A DNA stretch of 64,000 nucleotides from contig OZ248446.1 in assembly GCA_965234335.1 (NCBI GenBank), positions 1-64,000 of the forward strand, written 5' to 3'. The position numbers were made by a program, and so were the translations under genes. Position 1 is the stretch's first letter; the number at the start of each line of letters is the position of its first letter. The notes under the pieces were generated by a model that had not been told where the DNA came from, ran no database searches, and worked only from the letters and a program-made list of their open reading frames with translations. Positions 1 through 7,505 of this stretch are shown in pieces. This DNA is from Leadbetterella lacustris (GTDB lineage: Bacteria > Bacteroidota > Bacteroidia > Cytophagales > Spirosomataceae).

Positions 1-273
1 CTTAACAACGGAAATCTACATATAGACAACAATGCCGTCGAAAACAGCATAAGGCCAATAGCGATAGGTAGAAAAAACTATCTCTTTGCCAACAATCATG
101 AGTCCGCTCAGAGAGCAGCCATCATTTACACATTCATGGCAATCTGCAAAAAACACAATGTCAATCCATACCATTGGCTCAAAGACACCTTGTTAGTAAT
201 AGATCAAACCAATATCCAAAACTTACACTCGCTATTACCACAAAATTTTAACAAGCAAGACGCACTTGCTTGA
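1..273 (+). CDS. IS66 family transposase, C-terminal fragment (5' end outside window)
   Basis: The open frame enters from the window edge and stops at 271-273, giving 90 residues. It reads as the end of an IS66 transposase: the stretch around NNAVENSIRPIAIGRKNYLF is the conserved DDE-domain end that carries the catalytic Glu (VEN). It is followed by the usual SAxxAAIIYTFMAICKKHNVNPYHWL tail of Bacteroidota IS66 copies. A hairpin with arms CAAGCAAG (252-259) and CTTGCTTG (265-272) overlaps the stop codon. The rest of the element lies to the left, so whether it is intact cannot be judged. The family call is secure. Confidence 0.9.
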   Translation, partial: LNNGNLHIDNNAVENSIRPIAIGRKNYLFANNHESAQRAAIIYTFMAICKKHNVNPYHWLKDTLLVIDQTNIQNLHSLLPQNFNKQDALA

Positions 274-495
274 GGGGATACGAAGGTCTGTGTTCTTTTC
301 ATCAACCTTTGATTTCAATTTTTCATATAATTTATCAAACTCTTTTTTTCTCTGTCCTTTTGTTTGACTTTTAAAAGAGGGAGTTTTTTTTAAAATATCA
401 TTAAGTAGAGTTAAGTCATTCAACCTATTTTGTGAAAAAGAAATATAAGGTAATAAGAGAAGTATGATATAAAGAAAAAAATGATTTGTTTTCAT
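235..495 (-). pseudogene. Secreted protein N-terminus, truncated by the IS66 element
   Basis: The frame starts at 495 with a clear Sec signal peptide (MKTNHFF, a Leu/Ile-rich core, then FSQ). It continues as a charged helix-rich segment ending near KSKVDEKN. The last 15-20 codons are unrelated and run into the IS66 end on the opposite strand, so only about 65 residues of the original gene remain. The visible part looks somewhat like the pre-catalytic segment of secreted S41 peptidases of Bacteroidota, but this is too short to name. The exact IS junction lies around 274-300; I could not identify a terminal inverted repeat or target duplication. Confidence 0.6.
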
Positions 496-524
496 AATTA
501 GATAAAGATTATTAAAATGTAAAA

Positions 525-1094
525 CTACATTAACTCATCAAAGGATTGGTAGATGTCTTTGATTTCTTCACGAGAAATACCCAAATATCTACGTGTTATG
601 GATGTTGAACTATGGTTTAATATTGAGGACAATTTAATTAGGTATTCATCACTATGTCCGTTATTCTCCCAAATAAATCTTGAACCTGATTTCCTTAAAC
701 TATGGGTTGAAATGTTCTTATTCTTGATTTTCTCAATTTTACCACCTTCTTTTAATAATAGGTTGGTATGTTGTAAAGTGTATTGAAAAATCAATCCCTC
801 TTGATAGGGTGTTTTAAGTTCATTGAATGTGGTTTCAATACTCTCACGAAGTGTTTTACCTATTGTAATCTCTCTTCGTTTTCCTGTCTTCTTTTCGTTT
901 AATACGAGGGTCTCTTTACCAAGAACATCCACCCATTTAATTCTACTCAAATCACTATACCTCAAAAGTGTCTTAACACCGAACTCTATAAGGAGACACA
1001 TTCTGTAATTTCCTTCTTTTCTAAAATACCTTGTGAGACGAAGTATCTCGTCTGTGGTTAAATAATCACTTGTCTTGAATGTTGTAGTATTCAT
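525..1094 (-). CDS. Tyrosine recombinase, short (catalytic domain only)
   Basis: This 189-aa protein is a minimal tyrosine recombinase. The first catalytic Arg lies in LLRYSDL (R45), a candidate Lys in the beta-hairpin EKKTGKRR (K69 or K72), then HSLR (H131, R134), LNHSS (H161) and the nucleophile in TRRYLG (Y170). Integrases of this family usually have 300-400 residues with N-terminal arm-binding and SAM-like domains; both are missing here, so it may act only on a simple core site or need a partner. It sits at the left end of the mobile island. A TATATTTG -7-like box (complement of 1116-1123) and a 9-bp inverted repeat lie directly before its ATG, which suggests autoregulation or a cut site. 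Confidence 0.88.
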   Translation of the reverse strand: MNTTTFKTSDYLTTDEILRLTRYFRKEGNYRMCLLIEFGVKTLLRYSDLSRIKWVDVLGKETLVLNEKKTGKRREITIGKTLRESIETTFNELKTPYQEGLIFQYTLQHTNLLLKEGGKIEKIKNKNISTHSLRKSGSRFIWENNGHSDEYLIKLSSILNHSSTSITRRYLGISREEIKDIYQSFDELM

Positions 1095-1119
1095 TTTGTA
1101 TCGGTTTTATCGATACAAA
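1095..1119. promoter_or_regulatory. Inverted repeat at the recombinase start (crossover core or operator)
   Basis: Two perfect 9-nt arms, TTTGTATCG (1095-1103) and CGATACAAA (1111-1119), flank a 7-nt spacer. This geometry is typical of tyrosine recombinase core sites. It begins one base before the recombinase ATG, and its distal arm overlaps a TATATTTG -7-like box, so it could equally be an operator. The motif CGAATAT recurs nearby, inverted at 1121-1127 and direct near 1153 and 1215, and could represent arm-type sites. Confidence 0.5.
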
Positions 1120-1237
1120 TATATTCGAATTTATATTAAAAAACTCATAAACGAATATTATTTTATAATTAAAAACATAAATAACTGATTATCAATACTA
1201 TATTCTATAATGATATAAACGAATATTTGGATTGGGT

Positions 1238-1447
1238 CTAATTTTCCTTATTCTCTATTACTTGGGATAGTAATAGATTACAGAACCATCCCCAATCTCC
1301 ATATGTTCCTGTAATTATGATTTCTTCTTCCTCGTCCATATGAAGGTCTGTGAGAACCTTTCTAATAGTTTGGGGATTTACACATAATTTATGGTTGTGT
1401 TCCTTGAATACCTCTTTCAGGTCTATATAATGACTATTTAATTCCAT
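1238..1447 (-). CDS. Hypothetical small acidic protein of the mobile island
   Basis: A 69-aa acidic protein with no family I recognise. The N-terminal half looks helical, and the middle holds a run of Glu (MDEEEEIIITG) followed by an aromatic patch (YGDWGWF). It lies between the recombinase and the RHH gene on the same strand, so it is probably an accessory gene of the element. There is no signal peptide or membrane segment. An AT-rich stretch with an A-rich ribosome-binding region precedes the ATG. That it is a real gene rests only on its context and normal amino-acid composition. Confidence 0.5.
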   Translation of the reverse strand: MELNSHYIDLKEVFKEHNHKLCVNPQTIRKVLTDLHMDEEEEIIITGTYGDWGWFCNLLLSQVIENKEN

Positions 1448-1579
1448 TTCTATTTTTGTTTATTAGGATACTTATAGGGTTATTTTATTGTCTAAAATCA
1501 ACTTCTTCACATTTTCTATTAAACGAATAAATTGACTTTGAGTTATTAATAGTTTTTTCATTGGTTTTATATTTTATAT

Positions 1580-1625
1580 CCCCCCTCCATCCCCCGTATC
1601 CCACCTTTTATAGGGACTTATCCCC
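1580..1625. other. C-run tract, potential G-quadruplex on the minus strand
   Basis: Within the 282-bp gap between the two small minus-strand genes, runs of 6, 5, 3 and 4 cytosines (1580-1585, 1591-1595, 1600-1602, 1622-1625) are separated by short AT-containing spacers. The surrounding sequence is strongly AT-rich. On the minus strand these are G-runs that could fold into a quadruplex just downstream of the RHH gene. A GGGG at about 1637-1640 can also pair with the last C-run. Confidence 0.45.
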
Positions 1626-1729
1626 GTCCTCCTGTATGGGGTCAATACCTTAAAAAAAATATTTTCCATTTTTTTTAGAAAAATGACCTTTACTTGATGA
1701 AGAGTATTATGTTTTCAGACATCAATTTT

Positions 1730-1954
1730 TTATTTCTTTTTTGTGGTATTGGGGATTATGATACTACTATCCTTGATTTTATTGATTTCTTGGACTACAT
1801 CCTTCTTTTTAGGACTACGACAACTTCTTACATATTTATCTATCATTTCCCTTATTAGTTCCGACTTATTTAATTCTTCTTCAATTAAAACATCGGTTAA
1901 TCGTTTTAATTGATTTTCGGTTATACGAACCCTTAATGTCTTTGATTTTCTCAT
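1730..1954 (-). CDS. Ribbon-helix-helix (CopG/Arc-like) DNA-binding protein
   Basis: A 74-aa basic protein. Residues 6-42 form a short beta strand (LRVRIT) followed by two helices with the NKSELIREMIDKYV signature of the ribbon-helix-helix fold. A Lys/Arg-rich tail follows (SPKKKDVV and a C-terminal TTKKK). RHH proteins act as dimers on short palindromes and often repress plasmid replication genes (CopG). It is transcribed away from the replication gene that starts 69 bp to the right, and a perfect 16-bp palindrome lies in that gap. A role as copy-number or replication repressor is therefore a reasonable inference; a relaxosome accessory role is the alternative. Confidence 0.75.
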   Translation of the reverse strand: MRKSKTLRVRITENQLKRLTDVLIEEELNKSELIREMIDKYVRSCRSPKKKDVVQEINKIKDSSIIIPNTTKKK

Positions 1955-2004
1955 ATCTATAAATATGTGATATTTAAGAAAATGTGGGACATTTGTATTC
2001 CATA

Positions 2005-2020
2005 ATAAAAATATTTTTAT
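2005..2020. promoter_or_regulatory. 16-bp perfect palindrome before the replication gene (candidate RHH operator)
   Basis: ATAAAAATATTTTTAT reads identically on both strands and ends two bases before the ATG of the replication gene at 2023. It lies in the 68-bp gap between the divergent RHH gene and that gene, where a repressor would cover the start region. Its AT-only composition makes a chance palindrome more likely than usual, which keeps the confidence moderate. Confidence 0.45.
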
Positions 2021-2022
2021 AG

Positions 2023-3642
2023 ATGTCTAATAGAGTTAAAATACCCATTAATTTAGATATTGATAGTTTATTGGTCGGTACAGATGGTCGTGAGGATTAC
2101 AAAAGGAACCTTAAAAGTGGTATTATCTACTTTGTGTCCTTATTGTGTATAGACAATTATTACAAATACAAATCATCTGATGGTTATAGGACACTAAATG
2201 GAGAGTATTTGGATAATGTAATTGGAAGAGGAAAAAAAACTCCGAGAAGGTCAGTTGTAATTAAAAGATTGTTGGAAGAAAATGGTGTTATAGAAATAAG
2301 AGGTCATCAATCGGGGGTTAAATCACAAGGATTTCGTTTGACTGAAAAATATACAACAGGTGAGTTTAGTAGAATGAAACTTGATGACGATATTATTGAA
2401 AGAATAAAGTTGTATAGTAAAGGAGTTATTAATAATGAGGATGAAATTGAGAATACAAAAACATACAATCAACTAATAGAACAATTTAATAACCACGAAT
2501 TAAAAATAGATATATTACGATTTAACACCTTTCTTAAAAAGATAGGAAAGGAAGTATTTGAAAAAATAGACAACACAAGGAAGAACAAAGTATATAATTA
2601 CAAATCATATTTTAATTACTTTGGATATACTTTAAGTATCATTAAAGATATTGATGATAAGGATTATTTCTTTTCTATACCTGAAAGTAATAGAAGGTTT
2701 TACTCTAACCTTACATCATTCCCTAAACTATACAGACCTTTCTTATTGATAGATGGGAATGGTGTTGGTGAAGTAGATATTATGACTTCACAATCATATA
2801 TTCTTTCAACAATTCTAAATGAAAGATTTTACAAAAGGATAGGTAGTGGGTATAATCTAACAACTATCCACCCTAATCTTAAAATTGGTATTGATAATCT
2901 TGGAAGGAATAACCCATCAAATCAAATTGGTAGGGACATCTTTATTACAGGTGTTTTTTTTAGTTCTATGATGTTAGAGGGGATTAGAAATTATACTAAT
3001 ATTGATTTTACGTCGGATTACTACACTTTTATATTAGAAGAAGGTAAAAGGTTATATCCCAACCATATAAATAAACACAAGGTATTCTTAAAAGGAAGGG
3101 ATTACATAAAAGGACAAATAATGAACTTCCTGTTTGAGTGGAATGGATACAACAGAGAAGGAAACCCATTCGGTGAATTGATGGAATTACTATACCCTGA
3201 ATTATGTGATTATGTAATCAGGTTCAATCAATACTACACCTCCACAGAGTTCTCATATCTACTCCAAAGGTCGGAGGTGTTCCTAATGTTAAATGTCTGT
3301 AAGGAACTCCAATTAAAACACCCCAACATCCCATTCTACACCATCCACGATAGTATCCTAACCACTCAATCCAACCTACCAATCGTTCAGAAGGTGATGA
3401 CAGATGTGATAACTAAACTGACGGGTAAGAGTGTAGGTGTTAAATCCAAACTACTACACCAACCGACAAGTATAGATGAAGAATTAATAGAGGAAATATT
3501 CAATAAGGTTAGGATAAAGAATGAAAAGGAATGGAGTGATAATAGAACCTATATCCTTACAAAGAATATAAAATTAGGTATTGATTTCTTCTATAAAGGA
3601 AATGAAAGGAAGGATTGGTATGATAGATTAGGTATCAATTAA
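2023..3642 (+). CDS. Mobile-element replication protein with superfamily-A polymerase motifs (TV-Pol-like)
   Basis: A 539-aa protein. Residues about 55-110 resemble a winged helix (RRSVVIKRLLEENGVIEIRG, then a wing). Residues 226-260 (FYSNLTSFPKLYRPFLL then VDIMTSQSYIL) match motif A of family-A polymerases, with D252 as the metal ligand. RDYIKGQIMNFLF has the O-helix spacing of motif B (R359, K363). FYTIHDSIL (H442, D443) is motif C. This combination matches the TV-Pol family described by Iyer, Abhiman and Aravind (2008), for which primase plus polymerase activity was proposed. No exonuclease domain is visible. It is divergent from an RHH gene and followed by iteron-like repeats, so it probably initiates and primes replication of the element. 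The assignment rests on motif reading by eye. Confidence 0.72.
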   Translation: MSNRVKIPINLDIDSLLVGTDGREDYKRNLKSGIIYFVSLLCIDNYYKYKSSDGYRTLNGEYLDNVIGRGKKTPRRSVVIKRLLEENGVIEIRGHQSGVKSQGFRLTEKYTTGEFSRMKLDDDIIERIKLYSKGVINNEDEIENTKTYNQLIEQFNNHELKIDILRFNTFLKKIGKEVFEKIDNTRKNKVYNYKSYFNYFGYTLSIIKDIDDKDYFFSIPESNRRFYSNLTSFPKLYRPFLLIDGNGVGEVDIMTSQSYILSTILNERFYKRIGSGYNLTTIHPNLKIGIDNLGRNNPSNQIGRDIFITGVFFSSMMLEGIRNYTNIDFTSDYYTFILEEGKRLYPNHINKHKVFLKGRDYIKGQIMNFLFEWNGYNREGNPFGELMELLYPELCDYVIRFNQYYTSTEFSYLLQRSEVFLMLNVCKELQLKHPNIPFYTIHDSILTTQSNLPIVQKVMTDVITKLTGKSVGVKSKLLHQPTSIDEELIEEIFNKVRIKNEKEWSDNRTYILTKNIKLGIDFFYKGNERKDWYDRLGIN

Positions 3643-3655
3643 TCTAATTGAATTA

Positions 3656-3732
3656 ACCCTATATCTTGACTACCTTATTATGGTTAAATGATATAATGAA
3701 TATAAGAACACCCTATATCTTGACTACCTTAT
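3656..3732 (+). repeat. Pair of 23-bp direct repeats after the replication gene (iteron-like)
   Basis: The 23-bp word that starts ACCCTATATCTTGACTACCT occurs at 3656-3678 and again at 3710-3732, identical and spaced 54 bp apart. Between the copies is an AT-only stretch (about 3681-3704). Direct repeats beside a replication gene are typical of initiator-binding iterons, so this is a candidate origin. Two copies only is a low number for an iteron origin. Confidence 0.6.
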
Positions 3733-3743
3733 CACCATCTACT

Positions 3744-3815
3744 TTACGGGATGTAGGGTCGAACGAAGTGAGACCCGTAATCAATTAGAACCGACAGGAA
3801 CGGAGTGGATGTCGG
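3744..3815 (+). repeat. Two GC-richer hairpins with similar loops
   Basis: The first hairpin pairs GGGTC (3756-3760) with GACCC (3772-3776) around the loop GAACGAAGTGA. An alternative outer pairing joins TTACGGG (3744-3750) and CCCGTAA (3774-3780). The second pairs CCGACA (3791-3796) with TGTCGG (3810-3815) around GGAACGGAGTGGA. Both loops share GAACGnAGTG, and a related CCGAAGTG word follows at about 3840. They could be single-strand origins, a transfer origin or a structured RNA. Confidence 0.5.
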
Positions 3816-3863
3816 ATAATACCCGTCAGGATGACCCGACCGAAGTGAAACGAAGGGAGGGAC

Positions 3864-4292
3864 TTAATTGATAGTGTTAGGGACATAATCAACTACATCA
3901 ATACTCAAACCTGTAATGGTGTGATTGAACGAACGGGTAAATCTATTCACACTCCTTTTCTTCTTCTTGTAGATTGACCAACATTTGGGTTGATTGAAGA
4001 TGGTTCCTCTTGGGGTAAGGTATTTGTTCTCCACCAACCAATCACTTATCATCTTGAAGTTCCATCCATCCACTTCGTGGAACTTGGAGATAATATCAAA
4101 CAACTCCTGTTGATAGTTAGTGTATGGTGGAACCCACAGGTTAGAGGATATGACCCGAACTGAAAGTTGTAATGAATATCCTTTTGAGTTAGTATCTTTG
4201 GGGGTAATTGAAGGATAATTAACCACAGTGGAATAAATTTGGGTTAGAAATTTGGTGTTTTTATTTTTTATCCTGCCCCAAAAAAATATCAT
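3864..4292 (-). CDS. Hypothetical protein of the mobile island, possible recombinase-like segment
   Basis: A 142-aa protein whose N-terminal third is poorly conserved in appearance. The middle (about residues 75-112: GWNFKMISDWLVENKYLTPRG, then a Lys-rich KKKKRS) resembles the 'Recombinase' domain pattern of serine recombinases, where a short helix pair precedes TPRG. The catalytic resolvase domain is absent, so it cannot be a complete recombinase. Small proteins with this pattern accompany replication genes in Bacteroidota mobile elements. It converges with the replication gene across the repeat zone. Function unknown. Confidence 0.5.
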   Translation of the reverse strand: MIFFWGRIKNKNTKFLTQIYSTVVNYPSITPKDTNSKGYSLQLSVRVISSNLWVPPYTNYQQELFDIISKFHEVDGWNFKMISDWLVENKYLTPRGTIFNQPKCWSIYKKKKRSVNRFTRSFNHTITGLSIDVVDYVPNTIN

Positions 4293-4929
4293 TGTATTAA
4301 AAATGTTTCTCGTTGATACTTCAATTGCGGGTATTTACGAAAATAGGCGTCTGATGATGCTTTAAACACCACGCAAGAACAAGAAATCGAAGGTAGTTAA
4401 TTGCTTTTTAGAAGAGAATCAAGTTGTCTATGAGAAGCCTAAAAGAATAATTGGAGGTTTGGAGGGTGAAGTTGTAACTCCTTATAACTTTAGTAACCCA
4501 CTGGCAGATTTAATCGAATATATGTCCTTATGAGGTATCTAATTGATAATTAGATGACTTATATTTGGGAAAAAGGGAATAGCCTATAACTAAAACCTCA
4601 GAAAATAGAAATTATGGAGGATTCGAAAAATGGAGATATTTGTCAGTTAATTTAGCCTCCAAGAGTTTCCAACAAAATTGAAATTGAGTAATTTGCTCGA
4701 GTTTATCGTTACTTTGGATGGATGTATTCAGACGCTTCTTCCCGAAAAATATTTGTTATGTTCGATTAAAATTGAACATGTCGTTGCTTACCATAAAGTC
4801 CTTTTTTTGAAGACCATAACGGTGCTTTCGATAGAATTATTGGTGTAACAGTATTTTGCGTAGGTTTTCTAATTATTTCTTCAGGAATTAGTTTAGAAAA
4901 GACAGAGACATTATAAAAGGCTTAATCTA
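4293..4929. other. Gap with no intact gene; decayed coding fragments
   Basis: No complete gene is visible in this 637-bp stretch. On the plus strand an open frame from about 4366 to the stop at 4531-4533 encodes about 55 residues ending NPLADLIEYMSL. It lacks a start codon and looks like the C-terminus of a lost gene. The minus strand from about 4800 to 4550 gives several short frames interrupted by stops, such as one containing LEQITQFQFCWKLLEAKL, compatible with a decayed transposase that I cannot name. It marks the right border of the mobile island. Confidence 0.4.
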
Positions 4930-5529
4930 CTAAAAAACCTTTTCAAAACTCATGAATAAAAAATCGAATGGGTCTAGATAGGTTTCGTTCTTTTTTAAAG
5001 TATAGTGCAAATGTGGTCCCGTAACTTTCCCGGTGGAACCTACTTTCCCTATTACCTGACCTTTGGTTACTAATTGGCCTTTTTTGATTTTTATTTTACT
5101 GAGATGACCATAAACTGACTCAAAGCCATATTTATGCTTTATTTTTATAAAATTGCCTAAGTCTTCTCTGAAACCAGCATCTATTACTTTCCCGTTTCCA
5201 CTTGCTATAACTTGTTCTCCGTCTATTCCTTGAAGGTCAATGCCCCTGTGGAATTTCATGACTTTGTGTATGGGATGAAAACGGCCGCCATAAAATGAGT
5301 TCACTGATATTTCTCTTGCTAGAGGATTTCCACCGGGGATATTGTTGACAAATAGAAAATTGAAAGGGTCGTTGTGTATGTAACCGACTATTTCGCTGAG
5401 GTTGGTAATGGGTGCCAATTCTACTTCCCAGTAGTCTTCAAGAATTAGTGAGCTGTCTGGTTTAGCACTCAGCTGGGCAAAGGTCATCTGAGCAGCTAGA
5501 ACGAAAAAAGTTGTTAATCTAAGTATCAT
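4930..5529 (-). CDS. M23 family metallopeptidase (LytM-type, secreted)
   Basis: A 199-aa protein with a Sec signal peptide (about residues 1-18, ending TFAQ) and a LytM/peptidase M23 domain at about 78-190. The zinc and catalytic residues are present: H94 and D98 in FHRGIDLQ, H142 in YGHLS, and H173/H175 in GPHLHYTL. Such enzymes cut peptide cross-links of peptidoglycan, or act as activators when degenerate; here the catalytic set is complete. It is divergent from panC with a 72-bp gap and has no obvious operon partner. Confidence 0.9.
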   Translation of the reverse strand: MILRLTTFFVLAAQMTFAQLSAKPDSSLILEDYWEVELAPITNLSEIVGYIHNDPFNFLFVNNIPGGNPLAREISVNSFYGGRFHPIHKVMKFHRGIDLQGIDGEQVIASGNGKVIDAGFREDLGNFIKIKHKYGFESVYGHLSKIKIKKGQLVTKGQVIGKVGSTGKVTGPHLHYTLKKNETYLDPFDFLFMSFEKVF

Positions 5530-5601
5530 AATATTGAAAAATCATGTAAAATTACAATATAAATGCTTAATTGCCTGCAAATATTAACATACTTAACATA
5601 A

Positions 5602-6438
5602 ATGAAGGTTTTTACAACAATAGTTGAGACACAGAATTATTTAAAAAGCAATTATCCGAAAACTGTTGGTTTTGTGCCTACCATGGGTGCTTTGCACGAA
5701 GGACACATTGCTCTAATCATGAAATCTATCGCTGAAAATGAACTTACGGTTTGCAGTATTTTTGTAAATCCTACGCAGTTTAATAATTTAGACGATCTTA
5801 AAAAATACCCCAGAACGTTAGAGCAAGATTGCGAAATACTTCAAGATGCTGGATGTGATATTGTTTTTGCCCCCTCGGCAGAAGAAATGTACCCTGCTTC
5901 ACCAAGTTTGAAAATAAATTTTGGATATTTGGAGCACATCATGGAGGGTAAGTTTAGGCCTGGACATTTTAATGGTGTGGGTATAGTTGTTGCTAAATTG
6001 TTTAATATAGTTAAACCCACCAAGGCCTATTTTGGTCAAAAGGATGTGCAGCAAGTGGCTGTGATTAATCGCCTTATCACGGATTTGAGCTTTGATTTAA
6101 AAATGGTTGTTTGTGATACTATCAGAGAAAAAGATGGTTTAGCGATGTCTTCTCGAAATCGAAGACTTTCCCCTGAGGCTAGAGGGCATGCAACGAAAAT
6201 ATTTCAATCTATGATTATTGGCCAAAAACTGCTTTTGGAAGGGTATTCAACATTTGTGGTCAAAAACAAGGTCTTAGATTTTTATAAAGAAAATCCTCAG
6301 TTTAAACTAGAATACTACGAAATCGCTGATTTTGAAACTTTAGAAAGTATTGATGAACTAAACCCGAAAAGGAGAACAGCCATTATTGTGGCTGCTCATT
6401 TGGATGGCGTTAGACTTATTGATAACTATATTTTTTGA
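5602..6438 (+). CDS. panC: Pantothenate synthetase (pantoate-beta-alanine ligase)
   Basis: This cytosolic enzyme joins pantoate and beta-alanine with ATP in pantothenate and coenzyme A synthesis. The 278-aa length is normal. The nucleotide-binding HIGH-like motif is seen as PTMGALHEGH (H32, H35). The pantoate-binding FVNPTQF, the Rossmann-fold region FGQKDVQQ, and the KMSKS-like MSSRNRRL are all present. The start at 5602 gives a standard N-terminus. The usual partner panD is not adjacent; a bacillithiol-related gene follows after 46 bp on the same strand. Confidence 0.97.
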   Translation: MKVFTTIVETQNYLKSNYPKTVGFVPTMGALHEGHIALIMKSIAENELTVCSIFVNPTQFNNLDDLKKYPRTLEQDCEILQDAGCDIVFAPSAEEMYPASPSLKINFGYLEHIMEGKFRPGHFNGVGIVVAKLFNIVKPTKAYFGQKDVQQVAVINRLITDLSFDLKMVVCDTIREKDGLAMSSRNRRLSPEARGHATKIFQSMIIGQKLLLEGYSTFVVKNKVLDFYKENPQFKLEYYEIADFETLESIDELNPKRRTAIIVAAHLDGVRLIDNYIF

Positions 6439-6484
6439 ACTATTCGGAAAGAGATTTGTTGTTTCATAAAACACTTTTAATTAA

Positions 6485-6823
6485 ATGAACTGGAATAATT
6501 TAACGGAAATTCAACAATTAGAAACCATAAAAAAAGAATCAAACGAACAAGCAGTGGCTATATTTAAACACAGTACGAGGTGTTCAATTAGTGCAACGGC
6601 ATTGGATAGGTTTGAAAGGAGCTTCTCTAAAAACAGTAATGACAAAGGCGTGAAATTCTATTATTTGGACCTTATTGCTTACAGAGATATTTCTAATAGA
6701 ATAGCTTCTGATTTTGGTGTGGAACACCAATCTCCGCAATTGCTGTTATTAAAAAACGGGGAAGTTACTTATTCCGAATCGCACTACGGTATTGACTTCA
6801 ATGACGTAGTGGAGCGGGTTTAA
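6485..6823 (+). CDS. ytxJ: Bacillithiol system redox-active protein YtxJ
   Basis: A 112-aa thioredoxin-fold protein. The active-site region reads FKHSTRCSIS, with a single Cys (C33) in the place of a CxxC motif, followed by a typical YLDLIAYRDISN strand-helix and the cis-Pro region HQSPQLLLLKNG. YtxJ family proteins are found in bacillithiol-producing bacteria and are thought to act as monothiol bacilliredoxins. It lies 46 bp after panC, probably cotranscribed, and its end overlaps by 4 bp the convergent phosphopantetheinyl transferase gene. Confidence 0.88.
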   Translation: MNWNNLTEIQQLETIKKESNEQAVAIFKHSTRCSISATALDRFERSFSKNSNDKGVKFYYLDLIAYRDISNRIASDFGVEHQSPQLLLLKNGEVTYSESHYGIDFNDVVERV

Positions 6824-7443
6824 TATGCTACAACTAGTAGGTATTCTTCTATGTTTTTAACATAAATTTGATGCTCAGCCTCATGGTTGGGCATTTTTAT
6901 TTTACCTGTAAGTCCATTTGGGCTTGCTTCTAAAAGTAAGTTTTCCTTGAAATCTACTTTTCGTTTTCCATAGAGTTTGTACATTGCCTCCTTGGCCGAC
7001 CACAGTATGGTGGCTTTCTCTAAGTCATCTGAAACCCAGTCTATTTCCGAGGCCACACAGAGACGATTCAAGACTTTAAATATCTGATTTCTAGGTTTTT
7101 CTATATCCATTCCAACTGGTCGCGATTTCGAAAAAACTACTCCAACATAGTCTATGGTGTGAGTGAGAGACATTTCGTAGGTATGGTTTTTAAGAAAAGG
7201 TTTGCCATGTTCGTCTTTTTCAATACCTCCAAATTGAATTTTCTCCAACAAACACATTTGCATGATGGCGTTTTTACCTGCTAGGTATTCTTTTTTTTTT
7301 GCTTCATGACTTATACCTGCCAAGGTTTCTAAGTCTATTTTGTCTGGATTGACTAAAGTTATTAGTTCATCAACGGTTTCGGTGAGGTGCCAAACCATAA
7401 ATTGAATTTCCTCCGTTAGTTTTTTGTTCAGATAGAGCGGCAT
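6820..7443 (-). CDS. 4'-phosphopantetheinyl transferase superfamily protein
   Basis: The enzyme transfers phosphopantetheine from CoA to a Ser of carrier proteins. The family signatures are VGMDIE (two acidic metal ligands) and WSAKEAMYKLYGK, both complete. I place the start at the ATG at 7443, giving 207 aa with the usual MPLYLNKK opening. A GTG 36 bp upstream (7479) is in frame but adds an atypical N-terminus. It resembles the Sfp/EntD-like proteins of Bacteroidota, so the substrate (fatty-acid ACP or a secondary-metabolite carrier) is open. No carrier-protein gene is adjacent. Confidence 0.88.
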   Translation of the reverse strand: MPLYLNKKLTEEIQFMVWHLTETVDELITLVNPDKIDLETLAGISHEAKKKEYLAGKNAIMQMCLLEKIQFGGIEKDEHGKPFLKNHTYEMSLTHTIDYVGVVFSKSRPVGMDIEKPRNQIFKVLNRLCVASEIDWVSDDLEKATILWSAKEAMYKLYGKRKVDFKENLLLEASPNGLTGKIKMPNHEAEHQIYVKNIEEYLLVVAY

Positions 7444-7505
7444 TAGAATTTTTTGGCCGAAAGTTGCATTAAATATCACGAAATAGAAAGTTCTTTCCCA
7501 AAAAA

